37,545 bases of DNA from Bacillota bacterium (GCA_029219125.1 JAQXSU010000129.1:1-37545), one strand, 5' to 3'. Positions 14,689-23,415 are shown, counted from the stretch's first letter. Translations and numbers: made by a program. The notes: generated by a model from the sequence alone, not told the origin.

Positions 14689-15966
14689 ATGAGTAAATAC
14701 GATGAAAATAAACAGCTGAAGTGCTCCTTCTGCGGTAAGCCGCAGAGTCAGGTACGGAGACTGGTGGCCGGTTCCGGCGTTTATATCTGCGATGAATGTG
14801 TACACCTGTGCATGGACATCATAAATGATGACATAAATGAAGGTAACGCAGCGCCGAAAGAAGAAAAGTACCGTCTTCCGAAGCCAAAGGAAATTACGCA
14901 GACCCTGTCCGATTATGTCATCGGTCAGGATAATGCCAAAAGAGCGCTGGCTGTTGCTGTATACAATCACTATAAAAGAATCAACAATCCGAAAAAAGAA
15001 AAAGAAGGCGATGATGTTGAACTGCAGAAGAGCAATATCGTTATGATCGGGCCGACCGGCTCCGGGAAGACGCTGCTTGCCCAGACGCTGGCAAAAATCC
15101 TTGATGTGCCGTTTGCCATTGCCGATGCCACGGCTCTGACCGAAGCAGGATATGTGGGAGAAGATGTGGAAAATATTCTGCTGAAGCTGCTGCAGGCTGC
15201 GGATTTTGATGTGGAAAAAGCCCAGAAGGGAATCATCTATGTGGATGAAATCGATAAGATCTCCCGGAAGTCTGACAATCCTTCCATCACGAGGGATGTC
15301 AGCGGTGAGGGCGTGCAGCAGGCTCTGCTGAAGATTCTGGAGGGTACGGTTGCCAACGTGCCGCCGCAGGGCGGACGGAAGCACCCGCATCAGGAATTCA
15401 TCCAGTTTGATACGACCAATGTATTGTTTATCTGCGGCGGTGCGTTTGACGGTCTGGACAAGATCATTCAGAGAAGAATGGGTGAGAAGGTTATCGGTTT
15501 TAACTCCGAACAGAAGAACGCCAAAGTGGATGAAAAGGAAATCCTCAAGCTGATCCAGCCGGAAGACCTGCTGAAGTTTGGTCTTATTCCGGAATTCATC
15601 GGCCGTCTGCCTGTGATCGTGACGCTGGAGGAACTGTCCGAGGATGCGCTGATCCGCATAATCCGGGAACCGAAGAATGCGTTGCTGAAGCAGTACAGAA
15701 AGCTGTTTGCAATCGATGATGTAGAACTGGAAATCGAAGATGAGGCGGTACGTGCAGTCGCCCGTAAGGCACTGGAGAGAAAGACAGGTGCCAGAGGTCT
15801 GCGCAGCATTTTCGAAAAGGCTATGACAGAGATCATGTATGAGATCCCATCCAGAGATGATGTGGAGAAGTGCATTATCACGAAAGAAACCATTGAGGAC
15901 GGCAGACAGCCGAAGCTGGTGCTGACCGACGGAAGAATAAAAGAACTGGAAGCTACGGCTTCCTGA
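14689..15966 (+). CDS. clpX: ClpX ATPase, unfoldase subunit of ClpXP
   Basis: A 425-residue AAA+ unfoldase. The N-terminal zinc-binding domain has Cys12, Cys15, Cys34 and Cys37 (CSFC...CDEC). Walker A is GPTGSGKT (121-128), Walker B is IIYVDEIDKI, the pore loop lies in GYVGEDV, and sensor/arginine elements are in GRLPV and TGARGLRS. The IGF-type ClpP-binding loop is seen as VIGFNSE near residue 266. It delivers unfolded substrates to ClpP, encoded just upstream. Length and domain order are standard. An unusually long open frame on the opposite strand is a coding shadow. Confidence 0.97.
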   Translation: MSKYDENKQLKCSFCGKPQSQVRRLVAGSGVYICDECVHLCMDIINDDINEGNAAPKEEKYRLPKPKEITQTLSDYVIGQDNAKRALAVAVYNHYKRINNPKKEKEGDDVELQKSNIVMIGPTGSGKTLLAQTLAKILDVPFAIADATALTEAGYVGEDVENILLKLLQAADFDVEKAQKGIIYVDEIDKISRKSDNPSITRDVSGEGVQQALLKILEGTVANVPPQGGRKHPHQEFIQFDTTNVLFICGGAFDGLDKIIQRRMGEKVIGFNSEQKNAKVDEKEILKLIQPEDLLKFGLIPEFIGRLPVIVTLEELSEDALIRIIREPKNALLKQYRKLFAIDDVELEIEDEAVRAVARKALERKTGARGLRSIFEKAMTEIMYEIPSRDDVEKCIITKETIEDGRQPKLVLTDGRIKELEATAS

Positions 15967-15991
15967 ACAGGGGGGCTGTAAGCCCCTTGTT
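15966..15991 (+). other. GC-rich hairpin after clpX
   Basis: GGGGCT (15972-15977) and AGCCCC (15981-15986) form the core of a stem extended by AACA/TTGTT, followed by a weak T-rich stretch. It may be a partial terminator reducing read-through into lon. Confidence 0.5.
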
Positions 15992-16065
15992 CTGATTTCA
16001 CAGCCGAATCTGTTCAGCCGGAATTCCAACGGGCAGGGCAGGAGCAGGCGGGAAGGAGGAGAAAA

Positions 16066-18492
16066 GTGAGCGAATTTGACGAAATGAAAGATGAGCTGCA
16101 TGAAAAAGCGGAACCGGCAGGAACAGCGGAAGCTGCAGAGACAGTGGAACCTGTGGAAGCGGAAGCTGAGGAAGAAACGTCCACGTTTCCCTGCATTCCC
16201 CTCCGAGGTCTGACGATTTTCCCGCGGACCATCATGCATTTTGATATAGGAAGAGAAAAATCCATCAAGGCACTGGATTTCGCCATGAAAAACGGGAAGG
16301 AAATCTTCGTGACTTCTCAGATGGATGACAATATCCTGATCCCTACAGTGGATGATTTCTACCATGTAGGTACGGTGGTTAAAGTAAAGCAGATGCTGAA
16401 AATCCAGGGAGACAGCATCCGTGTGCTGGTGGATGGACAGTACCGTGCGGTACTGAGATCCATATCCTGTGAGGAGCCGTTTCTGATGGCGGAGGTGCAG
16501 GAGGCAGAGATTCTGCCGGCATCCGCTGAGGAAACAGAGATCCAGGCTCTCATGCGTGCAGCGCTGGATAACTTTGACGAGTATCTGGATTATGATACCG
16601 GGCTGAAGGACAGTGCGTATGATGTGGTGGCTGCCATAGAAGAGCCCGGACTCTTTGCAGACACCCTTGCCACACAGCTGAACATCAAGGTATCGCAGAA
16701 GCAGCTGGTGCTGGAAGCTTTCGATGAGAAGGAACGTCTGGAAGTGATGAACCGGATCCTGGTGGAGGAAAACCAGATCCTGGGTCTGGAACGGGATATT
16801 AATCTGAAGGTGCAGGAAAGCATCAAGAATAACCAGAAAGAATATTTCCTCCGGGAGCAGATGAAAGCAATTCAGACTGAACTGGGCGTGGATGAAGATG
16901 CAGGTGAAGAAGCCGATAAGTGGCTTGAAGCACTTGATCAGCTGGGACTTTCGGAAAAAACAGATGAAAAAGTGCGGAAGGAAATCCGGAAATTCCGGAA
17001 GATGGCACCGTCTTCTGCAGAAAGCAGTGTCATTCGCAACTATGTGGAGACCATTCTGGATCTGCCGTGGAACCGGCAGTCCAAGACAAATACAGACCTG
17101 AAAAAGGCGGAGAAAATTCTGAATGAAGATCACTATGGCCTGGAAAAGGTGAAGGAACGTGTGCTGGAATACCTTGCTGTGATTCATCTGTCCAAAGGAA
17201 TCAAGGGTCCGATTCTCTGTCTGGTGGGACCGCCGGGGGTAGGAAAGACCTCCATTGCCCGGTCCATTGCACGGGCAACCGGCAGAGAATTCGTTCGGAT
17301 GTCTCTTGGCGGTGTACGGGATGAAGCAGAGATCCGCGGCCACAGGAGAACATATATCGGCGCTATCCCGGGCAGGATCATTGCTGCCATGCGGGATGCG
17401 GGTACATCCAATCCGGTATTCCTTTTCGATGAAATCGATAAGATCGGTGCGGATTTCAAGGGTGATCCGGCGTCTGCTCTGCTGGAGGTGCTGGATCCGG
17501 AGCAGAATAAGGAGTTTACAGATCATTTCCTTGAAGTTCCGTTTGACTTGTCTAAGGTCATGTTCGTCACGACAGCCAATACCACGGAAACCATTCCAAG
17601 ACCCCTTCTGGACAGAATGGAGGTGATCCAGGTATCCGGCTATACGGAAGAGGAAAAGGTGCATATCGCACAGAAATATCTGATTCCGAAGCAGGCGAAG
17701 GCCCACGGACTGAAGGGAAAGAGCTTTTCCATTACGGAAAAGGGCCTGCGGGATCTGATCAATTACTATACCAGAGAATCCGGCGTCCGGAACCTGGAAC
17801 GGGAGATCGGCAGTCTGTGCAGAAAGGCGGCACGTCAGAAGGTGACGAAAAAGACGGCCAGCTGTAAGATCACACCTGCAAGCCTGGAAAAATATCTTGG
17901 AAAAAAGAAGTTCCATTATGATATAATAGAAGGTGAGAGCGAGGTCGGCGTGGTAACCGGCATGGCCTGGACCCAGGTGGGCGGCGACACGCTGTTTGTG
18001 GAAACTGCCCGCATACCGGGAAGCGGAAAGCTGCAGCTGACAGGGCAGCTGGGAGATGTAATGCAGGAATCTGCCAGAGCGGCAGTGACATATATCCGTT
18101 CCATTGCGGAGGAATACGGACTGGAAGAAGACTTCTACAAGAAGTATGACCTGCATATCCATGTACCGGAAGGTGCAGTGCCGAAGGATGGTCCTTCTGC
18201 CGGTGTGACCATGTTTACATCTGTCGTATCTGCGCTGACAGGGACACCTGTCCGTAAAGATGTGGCCATGACCGGAGAAATCACTCTCCGGGGGAAGGTA
18301 CTTCCGGTGGGCGGCATTAAGGAAAAGGTACTGGCAGCCCACAGGGCCGGTATCCGGACCATTCTGCTGCCGAAGGAAAATGAGCCGGATATTGATGATA
18401 TCCCGCAGAGCGTACGGCGTCAGCTCCATTTCGTGCTGCTGCAGCAGGCGCGCGAAGCTCTGGAGTATGCCCTGGTAAAAGAACAGAAGTAA
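16066..18492 (+). CDS. lon: ATP-dependent protease Lon (LonA)
   Basis: An 808-residue soluble protease that degrades damaged and regulatory proteins. A variable acidic N-terminal leader (about 40 residues rich in Glu and Ala) precedes the LON substrate-binding domain (FPCIPLRGLTIFPRT onward). The AAA+ module has Walker A GPPGVGKT (388-395) and Walker B PVFLFDEIDKI. The protease domain has the Ser-Lys dyad: Ser711 in PKDGPSAG and Lys754 in GGIKEKV, with the same 43-residue spacing as the E. coli enzyme. The start is GTG 16066, 6-7 bases after AAGGAGG. No transmembrane segment is present, so this is LonA and not LonB. engB follows after 13 bases. Confidence 0.97.
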   Translation: MSEFDEMKDELHEKAEPAGTAEAAETVEPVEAEAEEETSTFPCIPLRGLTIFPRTIMHFDIGREKSIKALDFAMKNGKEIFVTSQMDDNILIPTVDDFYHVGTVVKVKQMLKIQGDSIRVLVDGQYRAVLRSISCEEPFLMAEVQEAEILPASAEETEIQALMRAALDNFDEYLDYDTGLKDSAYDVVAAIEEPGLFADTLATQLNIKVSQKQLVLEAFDEKERLEVMNRILVEENQILGLERDINLKVQESIKNNQKEYFLREQMKAIQTELGVDEDAGEEADKWLEALDQLGLSEKTDEKVRKEIRKFRKMAPSSAESSVIRNYVETILDLPWNRQSKTNTDLKKAEKILNEDHYGLEKVKERVLEYLAVIHLSKGIKGPILCLVGPPGVGKTSIARSIARATGREFVRMSLGGVRDEAEIRGHRRTYIGAIPGRIIAAMRDAGTSNPVFLFDEIDKIGADFKGDPASALLEVLDPEQNKEFTDHFLEVPFDLSKVMFVTTANTTETIPRPLLDRMEVIQVSGYTEEEKVHIAQKYLIPKQAKAHGLKGKSFSITEKGLRDLINYYTRESGVRNLEREIGSLCRKAARQKVTKKTASCKITPASLEKYLGKKKFHYDIIEGESEVGVVTGMAWTQVGGDTLFVETARIPGSGKLQLTGQLGDVMQESARAAVTYIRSIAEEYGLEEDFYKKYDLHIHVPEGAVPKDGPSAGVTMFTSVVSALTGTPVRKDVAMTGEITLRGKVLPVGGIKEKVLAAHRAGIRTILLPKENEPDIDDIPQSVRRQLHFVLLQQAREALEYALVKEQK

Positions 18493-18505
18493 GACAGGAG
18501 ACAGT

Positions 18506-19096
18506 ATGTTAAAGATTAAAAAAGCAGAGCTGGAAACCGTAGCAGTGAAACCTGCCCAGTATCCTCCGGATACCATGCCGGAGGTGGCATTCGCAGGACG
18601 ATCCAATGTGGGAAAGTCCTCTCTGCTCAACCTGCTTACGGGAAGAAAGAGTCTTGCCCGTGTCTCGGGAAGCCCGGGAAAGACCAGAACCATCAATTTC
18701 TATAAGGTCAACGATGCCTTCCGCATTGTAGATCTGCCGGGCTACGGTTATGCAAAGGTATCCAGATCCGTAACCGAAAACTGGGGTGAGATGATGGAGA
18801 CCTATCTGCGGGGCAGAGAGGGTCTGAAAAAGGTCATCCAGCTGGTGGATGTACGCCATGCGCCATCCGCACAGGATGTGCAGATGTATGAATATCTGAA
18901 GCATTACGGGCTGGACGGTATTGTGGTGGCGACCAAGGCAGATAAGGTTTCCCGAAATGAACTACAGAAATGTATCCGCGTGATACGAAATACCTTGGAA
19001 CTTTCCCCGGAGGACCTGGTCATTCCCGTATCTGCGCTGAAGCGCACGGGACAGGATATTTTGCTGGGAGAGATTGAGAAACTTTTGGAGGAGTAA
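18506..19096 (+). CDS. engB: Ribosome biogenesis GTP-binding protein YihA/YsxC/EngB
   Basis: A 196-residue TRAFAC GTPase required for assembly of the 50S ribosomal subunit. G1 is GRSNVGKSS (31-39), G2 is in GKTRTINFY, G3 is DLPGYGYAK and G4 is TKADK, with PVSALKRTG as G5. Length and motif spacing are exactly those of the family. It lies directly after lon, as in many Bacillota (lonA-ysxC). The next gene begins at the base after its stop codon, so the three are likely co-transcribed. Confidence 0.95.
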   Translation: MLKIKKAELETVAVKPAQYPPDTMPEVAFAGRSNVGKSSLLNLLTGRKSLARVSGSPGKTRTINFYKVNDAFRIVDLPGYGYAKVSRSVTENWGEMMETYLRGREGLKKVIQLVDVRHAPSAQDVQMYEYLKHYGLDGIVVATKADKVSRNELQKCIRVIRNTLELSPEDLVIPVSALKRTGQDILLGEIEKLLEE

Positions 19097-19426
19097 ATGC
19101 AGTTCATCAGTTACAGAGTGATTCTCGGCAGGCTGAAAGCCATAAAGGCCATGATGGCTGACAAAACCGTACCGAAAAGGAAAAAGCTTCTTGTGATCCT
19201 GGGGATCATATATCTGTTCCTTCCGGTGGATATTATTCCGCCGGTGCTGTTTCCGTTCGGGTTTCTGGATGACCTGGTTCTGTGGATCTGGATTCTCTGG
19301 CATCTGAAGGATACACTGGATGCATACTGGGTCGGCGAAAAAGTCGATGATTTTTCCAAAAAATATAGTGGAAAAGATCTGGTAGAAGGTGTAGAATTTA
19401 CTGTAGATGATGGAAAGGAGCAGTAA
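19097..19426 (+). CDS. DUF1232 (YkvA-like) small membrane protein
   Basis: A 109-residue protein with the DUF1232 core: KLLVILGIIYLFLPVDIIPP then FGFLDDLVLWIWILWHLK, two hydrophobic helices around a conserved Pro-Asp and Leu-Asp-Asp pair. The family is widespread in bacteria and has no settled function. The ATG comes directly after the engB stop codon with GGAGG inside the engB end, indicating translational coupling. hpt begins 3 bases after its stop codon, so it probably belongs to the same transcript. The N terminus is basic (RLKAIKAMMADKTVPKRKK). Confidence 0.85.
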   Translation: MQFISYRVILGRLKAIKAMMADKTVPKRKKLLVILGIIYLFLPVDIIPPVLFPFGFLDDLVLWIWILWHLKDTLDAYWVGEKVDDFSKKYSGKDLVEGVEFTVDDGKEQ

Positions 19427-19429
19427 TAC

Positions 19430-19960
19430 ATGGAGAAGAGCAATATAGTAGGAAATATTCTGTTTACAGAGGAGCAGATCCGCCAGCGCGCTGCGGAAAT
19501 CGGTCGGCAGATTGCAGAAGATTATGCCGGTGAACCTGTCTATCTGATAGGAACCCTGCGGGGTGCTGTGGTCTGGATGGCAGATATCATGAAGGCGATC
19601 CCCAATGAGACAGAAGTGGATTTTGTCATGGCATCCAGTTACGGTTCAGGTACGACGACCACCGGTGTGGTGAAAATCAAAAAGGACCTGGAAGGGGACA
19701 TCTACGGCAAGAATGTGATCATCATCGAAGATATCGTCGATACGGGAACCACGCTGAAGCACCTGAAGGCGTACCTTGCCGACAGGAATCCGAAGAGCAT
19801 CCGTATCTGTACACTGCTGGACAAGCCGTCCAGACGGATTGCAGATATTCAGGCGGATTATATCGGGTTTGAAATCGAGAATCTCTTTGTCATCGGCTAT
19901 GGGCTGGACTATGACCAGAAATACAGAAATCTGCCGTACATCAGCTATCTGGAAGGCTGA
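19430..19960 (+). CDS. hpt: Hypoxanthine phosphoribosyltransferase
   Basis: A 176-residue purine-salvage enzyme converting hypoxanthine (and usually guanine) plus PRPP to IMP or GMP. The PRPP-binding motif is IIIEDIVDTGTTL, the flexible loop is ASSYGSGTTTTG, LIGTLRGAVVW binds the pyrophosphate side, and IGFEIENLFVIGYGLDYDQKYRNL is the base-binding end, given here by its borders. Length and motifs match the bacterial Hpt family closely. Its product feeds the purA-purB branch found later in the window, although the genes are far apart. Ribosome binding site GGAAAGGAG. Confidence 0.95.
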   Translation: MEKSNIVGNILFTEEQIRQRAAEIGRQIAEDYAGEPVYLIGTLRGAVVWMADIMKAIPNETEVDFVMASSYGSGTTTTGVVKIKKDLEGDIYGKNVIIIEDIVDTGTTLKHLKAYLADRNPKSIRICTLLDKPSRRIADIQADYIGFEIENLFVIGYGLDYDQKYRNLPYISYLEG

Positions 19961-20014
19961 TGCTGATATTGTTTTACCAAATTAAAAATTTACATAAAGG
20001 AGATACAAAAAGAA

Positions 20015-20587
20015 ATGGCTTACGAAGTAAAAATCGGATTATCCAACAAGCACTTACATTTAAGTGAGGAACACATTGAAGCGCTGTTCGGCAAGGGTCA
20101 CCAGCTGACTCCGACCAAGCCGCTGGTTCAGCCGGGACAGTTCGCCTGTGAAGAAAAGGTTGATATCGTAGGACCGAAGAGCACCCTGAAGGGTATTCGT
20201 GTTCTGGGACCTGCCAGAAAAGAAACGCAGGTTGAACTGGCTATGACCGATGCAAGAACCATCGGCATCAAGGCACCGGTAAGAGAATCCGGCAAGCTGG
20301 AAGGAACTCCGGGCTGCAAGATTATCGGACCTTGCGGTGAGATCGAGATCGACCATGGTGTGATCGTTGCATTAAGACATGTTCATCTGAATGATGAGCA
20401 GGCTGCAGAAGCCGGCGTAAAGGACGGCGATGTGGTAAGCATCAAGATCGAAGGTGAAAGAGGACTGGTATTTGACAATGTACTGGTAAGAGCCGGCGTA
20501 AAGCACGAAAGAGAAGTGCATCTGGATACCGATGAAGGAAATGCAGCCGGCTGCGGTCCGGATACTGTCTGCACTATCATTAAATAG
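20015..20587 (+). CDS. pduL: PduL-type phosphate acyltransferase (phosphotransacetylase)
   Basis: A 190-residue enzyme that exchanges acyl groups between CoA and phosphate (acetyl- or propanoyl-CoA to acyl-phosphate), feeding ATP production by acetate kinase. The duplicated PduL domain is visible: SNKHLHLSEEHIEALFG at the start, then DVVSI and the metal-binding histidines in LRHVHLNDEQA and EVHLDTDEGNAAG. The protein starts right at the first domain and lacks the N-terminal encapsulation peptide used by microcompartment PduL. No microcompartment genes are nearby. It is therefore probably a cytosolic, general phosphotransacetylase. It forms a single-gene unit ended by a terminator. Confidence 0.93.
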   Translation: MAYEVKIGLSNKHLHLSEEHIEALFGKGHQLTPTKPLVQPGQFACEEKVDIVGPKSTLKGIRVLGPARKETQVELAMTDARTIGIKAPVRESGKLEGTPGCKIIGPCGEIEIDHGVIVALRHVHLNDEQAAEAGVKDGDVVSIKIEGERGLVFDNVLVRAGVKHEREVHLDTDEGNAAGCGPDTVCTIIK

Positions 20588-20611
20588 TGAGAGCACACTG
20601 AAAAAATATTT

Positions 20612-20646
20612 GGAGCAGAAGCAGTTTCTGCTCCATTTGTTTTTTT
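20612..20646 (+). terminator. Terminator after pduL
   Basis: GGAGCAGAA (20612-20620) and TTCTGCTCC (20626-20634) form a perfect 9-bp stem with a 5-base loop, followed by ATTTG and a run of seven T. Confidence 0.88.
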
Positions 20647-20725
20647 CGGCAGGAACCGGACAGGCTGTGACCGGAAATGAGTAAGCAAAAGGTATGAAAA
20701 AACAATAGCAAGCTGCATATAACTG

Positions 20726-20734
20726 TGATATAAT
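20726..20734 (+). promoter_or_regulatory. Extended -10 promoter before the DUF1461-like gene
   Basis: TGA followed by consensus TATAAT (20729-20734), 38 bases before the GTG start codon. The -35 region is poor, so the extended -10 carries recognition. Confidence 0.6.
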
Positions 20735-20772
20735 AATTTTGTATGAGTAAGTATTGAGAGAGGACGGAAAAC

Positions 20773-21441
20773 GTGAACAGATTAAAAACAGTGAGCAGAA
20801 TCATTTTGATAATTGCAATTCCGATCCTGATTATGACGTTGAGTCAGAACCTGATTTACAGGCTGCCGGATGCATATCTGTATTACTTTAATGATTCCCA
20901 GTGTCTGAATAAGCTTTATCTTTCCATGTCCAATTCGGAAATGGCAGATGCACTGACGGATCTGTTGAACCGGTTTCGGCCGGATCCGGAAACCTTTAAT
21001 ATATACGTAGATACAGGTTATGATGAGCTGGGTATCTTTGACAGCCGGGATGCTTACAATCTTCAGATGATGAAGAAGGCACTGGATATGAGCAGTCTCT
21101 TCTGCATTATCTCGCTGATTCTGGTGACCGCAGTGTATGTTTTTCTTCTGCGTCAGGAAGAAAAGAAAATGCTGCGAACCAGTTTCGTAATCGGGGCGGG
21201 CATTTCCGTGATACTGATGATCGCACAGGCGGTTGTCCTGCCGGCACCTGCCATGAGGGAGCGGATTTTTACAGTGATTGGCGTGCGTCCTTTTTATGAG
21301 GATTCGGCCCTGAGCATGATTCTGACGGACAGTTTCTGGAATATGATCACTGTATTTCTGACCGGCGTTACCCTGATAATCCTTGGCATCACAACGTATG
21401 TACAGTACAGACTGACCCGTCCGCCGAGAATATTTTATTAG
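20773..21441 (+). CDS. Integral membrane protein, possibly DUF1461 (TIGR01906) family
   Basis: A 222-residue membrane protein with a GTG start 7-8 bases after AGAGG. It has about four hydrophobic segments: residues 8-27, about 107-127, 138-160 and 185-205. The loop between the first and second segments (about 75 residues) is extracytoplasmic by the positive-inside rule. The layout, an N-terminal helix, an outside loop with SMSNSEMADALTDLL, and then three grouped helices, resembles the DUF1461/TIGR01906 family of Firmicutes, but the key motifs are weak. No function is known. It stands between its own promoter and the DJ-1-like gene. Confidence 0.6.
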   Translation: MNRLKTVSRIILIIAIPILIMTLSQNLIYRLPDAYLYYFNDSQCLNKLYLSMSNSEMADALTDLLNRFRPDPETFNIYVDTGYDELGIFDSRDAYNLQMMKKALDMSSLFCIISLILVTAVYVFLLRQEEKKMLRTSFVIGAGISVILMIAQAVVLPAPAMRERIFTVIGVRPFYEDSALSMILTDSFWNMITVFLTGVTLIILGITTYVQYRLTRPPRIFY

Positions 21442-21481
21442 ATATCAGAGAAAGAAAAAGAACAGAGAGTGAGGGGAATAT

Positions 21482-22027
21482 ATGGTTCTGATTCATCTGG
21501 CAACAGGATTCGAAGAAGTGGAAGCACTGACCGCGGCAGATCTGCTGCGGAGAGCAGAGATAGACTGCCGACTGGTTTCCGTCACAGGGGAACGGGTGGT
21601 TGCGGGTACCCATGGTATTCGCGTGGAGGCAGACTGCCTCTTTGAAGATGCAGACTATGATGCATGTGAGATGATCGTTCTGCCGGGAGGTATGCCAGGT
21701 GCCCAAGGTCTGCGGGATCATGCCGGGCTCGGCAGAGAAATCGTGCGGTTTGCGGAAGAAGGAAAGCCGCTTGCCGCCATCTGTGCCGCACCGCTGGTGC
21801 TGGGGTATCATGACGTGCTTCAGGGACGAAAGGCCACCATTTATCCGGGCATGGAGGAATTTCTCACTGGCGGCATCCATGTGGACAAGCCCGTGGTACG
21901 TGACGGCAGCCTGATCACCGGTCAGGGACCGGCGTTTGCCATGGAGTTTGCTCTGGAACTTGCGGCATTCCTGAAAGGGGAAGAACTTGCGAAAAACATG
22001 CGGAAAGACTTACTTTTGGAAAGATGA
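21482..22027 (+). CDS. DJ-1/PfpI (YajL-like) family protein
   Basis: A 181-residue protein of the DJ-1 branch of the glutamine-amidotransferase-like superfamily. The nucleophile elbow is AAICAAPLVLG with its Cys near residue 101, and the conserved glutamate that contacts it is in GFEEVEALT near residue 11-13. LPGGMPGAQGL and ITGQGPAFAMEFALEL complete the pattern. Members act in resistance to carbonyl or oxidative stress, as chaperones or glyoxalase/deglycase-like enzymes; the exact activity is disputed. GAGGGG lies 7 bases before the ATG. PHP-domain gene follows after 9 bases. Confidence 0.92.
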   Translation: MVLIHLATGFEEVEALTAADLLRRAEIDCRLVSVTGERVVAGTHGIRVEADCLFEDADYDACEMIVLPGGMPGAQGLRDHAGLGREIVRFAEEGKPLAAICAAPLVLGYHDVLQGRKATIYPGMEEFLTGGIHVDKPVVRDGSLITGQGPAFAMEFALELAAFLKGEELAKNMRKDLLLER

Positions 22028-22036
22028 GAAGAGAAA

Positions 22037-22840
22037 ATGAGTGACAGCTACAAAGTAGATTACCACATTCATTCATGGTACTCCGACGGCACCATGAAGC
22101 CAACAGATCTGGTACGCAGGTACTATGATATGGAATACGACATGATCTCCATTACCGACCACGACGGCATCGACGGCGTACAGGAAGCCCTGATTGCAGG
22201 AGAAGCACTGAAGATAAAAGTGATCTCCGGCGTGGAGCTGGCAGTGGAGCATGAAGGAAAGGAACTGCACCTTCTGGGGTATCAGTTTGATCCGGAGAAT
22301 CCTGCCCTTCGGGCGAAGCTGGAAGAACTGCGGCAGTACCGGGACGAAAGAAATGAAAAAATGCTGGCTAAACTGCAGGAAATGGGATATGCACTGACTA
22401 TGGAGGATCTGAAGCAGAGACCCGGACAGACGTATATCGGGAAGCCGAATTTTGCCCGGGCACTGGCGGCCAAAGGATATATTTCATCTCCGTCAGAGGC
22501 CTTTGCACCGGGAAAACTGCTGGACTCTCCGGAACTGAAAGCCATCAGCCGAAAAAAGATTTCCGCAGAAGAGGCCATTTCTCTTCTGAAGGAAGCAGGC
22601 GGCATGGCAGTGCTTGCCCACCCGATGAAGATTCGAAAACTGGGGCTGCGGGGCAGTGAGGAATTCTGGGAAAACCTGGACATCATGCTGCGGCAGCTGA
22701 AAAAAATGGGGCTCTCCGGGATGGAATGCATATACCCGTCTCACAGTGAAGAGGAAATCATAAAACTGGTGAATCTGGCGGGAAAATACCATCTGCACAT
22801 TACAGAGGGATCCGATTACCATGGGGATGACCTGCAATAA
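22037..22840 (+). CDS. PHP-domain metal-dependent phosphoesterase (YciV/RNase AM-like)
   Basis: A 267-residue PHP-domain protein. Metal-binding motifs run in order: DYHIHSWYSDGT, SITDHDGIDG, VISGVELAVEH, HLLGYQFD, then LAHPMK and the C-terminal GSDYHGDD. The helical insert between residues about 80 and 150 is that of the 3',5'-nucleoside bisphosphate phosphatase / RNase AM group (Trpv-YciV), which hydrolyses pAp or trims short RNA 5' ends. The chain ends only two residues after the last motif, a little earlier than most homologues, but no catalytic residue is lost. It is sandwiched between DJ-1 and glpP with short gaps, so probably one transcript. Confidence 0.88.
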   Translation: MSDSYKVDYHIHSWYSDGTMKPTDLVRRYYDMEYDMISITDHDGIDGVQEALIAGEALKIKVISGVELAVEHEGKELHLLGYQFDPENPALRAKLEELRQYRDERNEKMLAKLQEMGYALTMEDLKQRPGQTYIGKPNFARALAAKGYISSPSEAFAPGKLLDSPELKAISRKKISAEEAISLLKEAGGMAVLAHPMKIRKLGLRGSEEFWENLDIMLRQLKKMGLSGMECIYPSHSEEEIIKLVNLAGKYHLHITEGSDYHGDDLQ

Positions 22841-22854
22841 GGAGGAGAAGGAAA

Positions 22855-23415
22855 ATGAGTGAGAGAGCAGTTTTTGAAGGAAGGCGGGTTGCCGCGGCGG
22901 TGAGAACGGAAGAAGATTTTACCGAGGCGCTGGAATCAAAGGTCGAAGTGATCTTTATGCAGTACTCCAGCATTCTGACGGTGGAGGATCTGATCCGGCG
23001 ATGCCATGAAGCAGGGAAAAAAATCTTTATCCATATGGATTTTACAGATGGCATCGGCAAGGACCGGGCAGGCCTGGAATACCTGAAAAAACTGGGTGCT
23101 GACGGTATTCTGACAACGAAGACCAGCATGATCCGTCTTGCCAGAGAGCTGGGACTGGCTACGGTACAGCGGTTTTTTATCGTGGATTCCCATTCTGTAG
23201 ACACAGCGGTGGAATCCATCCGCATCGCCAAGCCGGAGATGGTGGAAATCATGCCGGGTGTGGTAGTGAAAAAGATCCGGGAATTCGCAGAACGGGTGAA
23301 TACTCCGATTCTTGTGGGAGGCCTCCTGGAGTTCCGGGAGGAAGTGGACGCTGCACTGGATGCAGGTGCGACGGCGGTTTCCACAGCATGCAGGGATCTC
23401 TGGAACTACAAGTAA
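22855..23415 (+). CDS. glpP: Glycerol-3-phosphate-responsive antiterminator GlpP
   Basis: A 186-residue TIM-barrel-like RNA-binding regulator. In Bacillus, GlpP with glycerol-3-phosphate binds the leader of glp mRNAs and prevents termination. Family motifs visible are VIFMQYSSILTVEDLI, KKIFIHMDFTDGIGKD, DGILTTKTSMI, QRFFIVDSHSV, MVEIMPGVV and PILVGGLLEF. Length is typical. No glpF, glpK or glpD gene is present in the window, so the regulator is separated from its presumed targets. The ATG follows AAGGAGGAG. Assignment by motif is strong; the target is unknown here. Confidence 0.92.
   Translation: MSERAVFEGRRVAAAVRTEEDFTEALESKVEVIFMQYSSILTVEDLIRRCHEAGKKIFIHMDFTDGIGKDRAGLEYLKKLGADGILTTKTSMIRLARELGLATVQRFFIVDSHSVDTAVESIRIAKPEMVEIMPGVVVKKIREFAERVNTPILVGGLLEFREEVDAALDAGATAVSTACRDLWNYK

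Noticed and set aside
14674..18696. A 1340-codon open frame on the - strand covering clpX and lon
   Set aside because: It is exactly antisense to two highly conserved genes, and its translation is low-complexity (rich in Phe, His, Leu, Arg, Ser) with no recognisable domain. It arises from codon bias of the sense genes.
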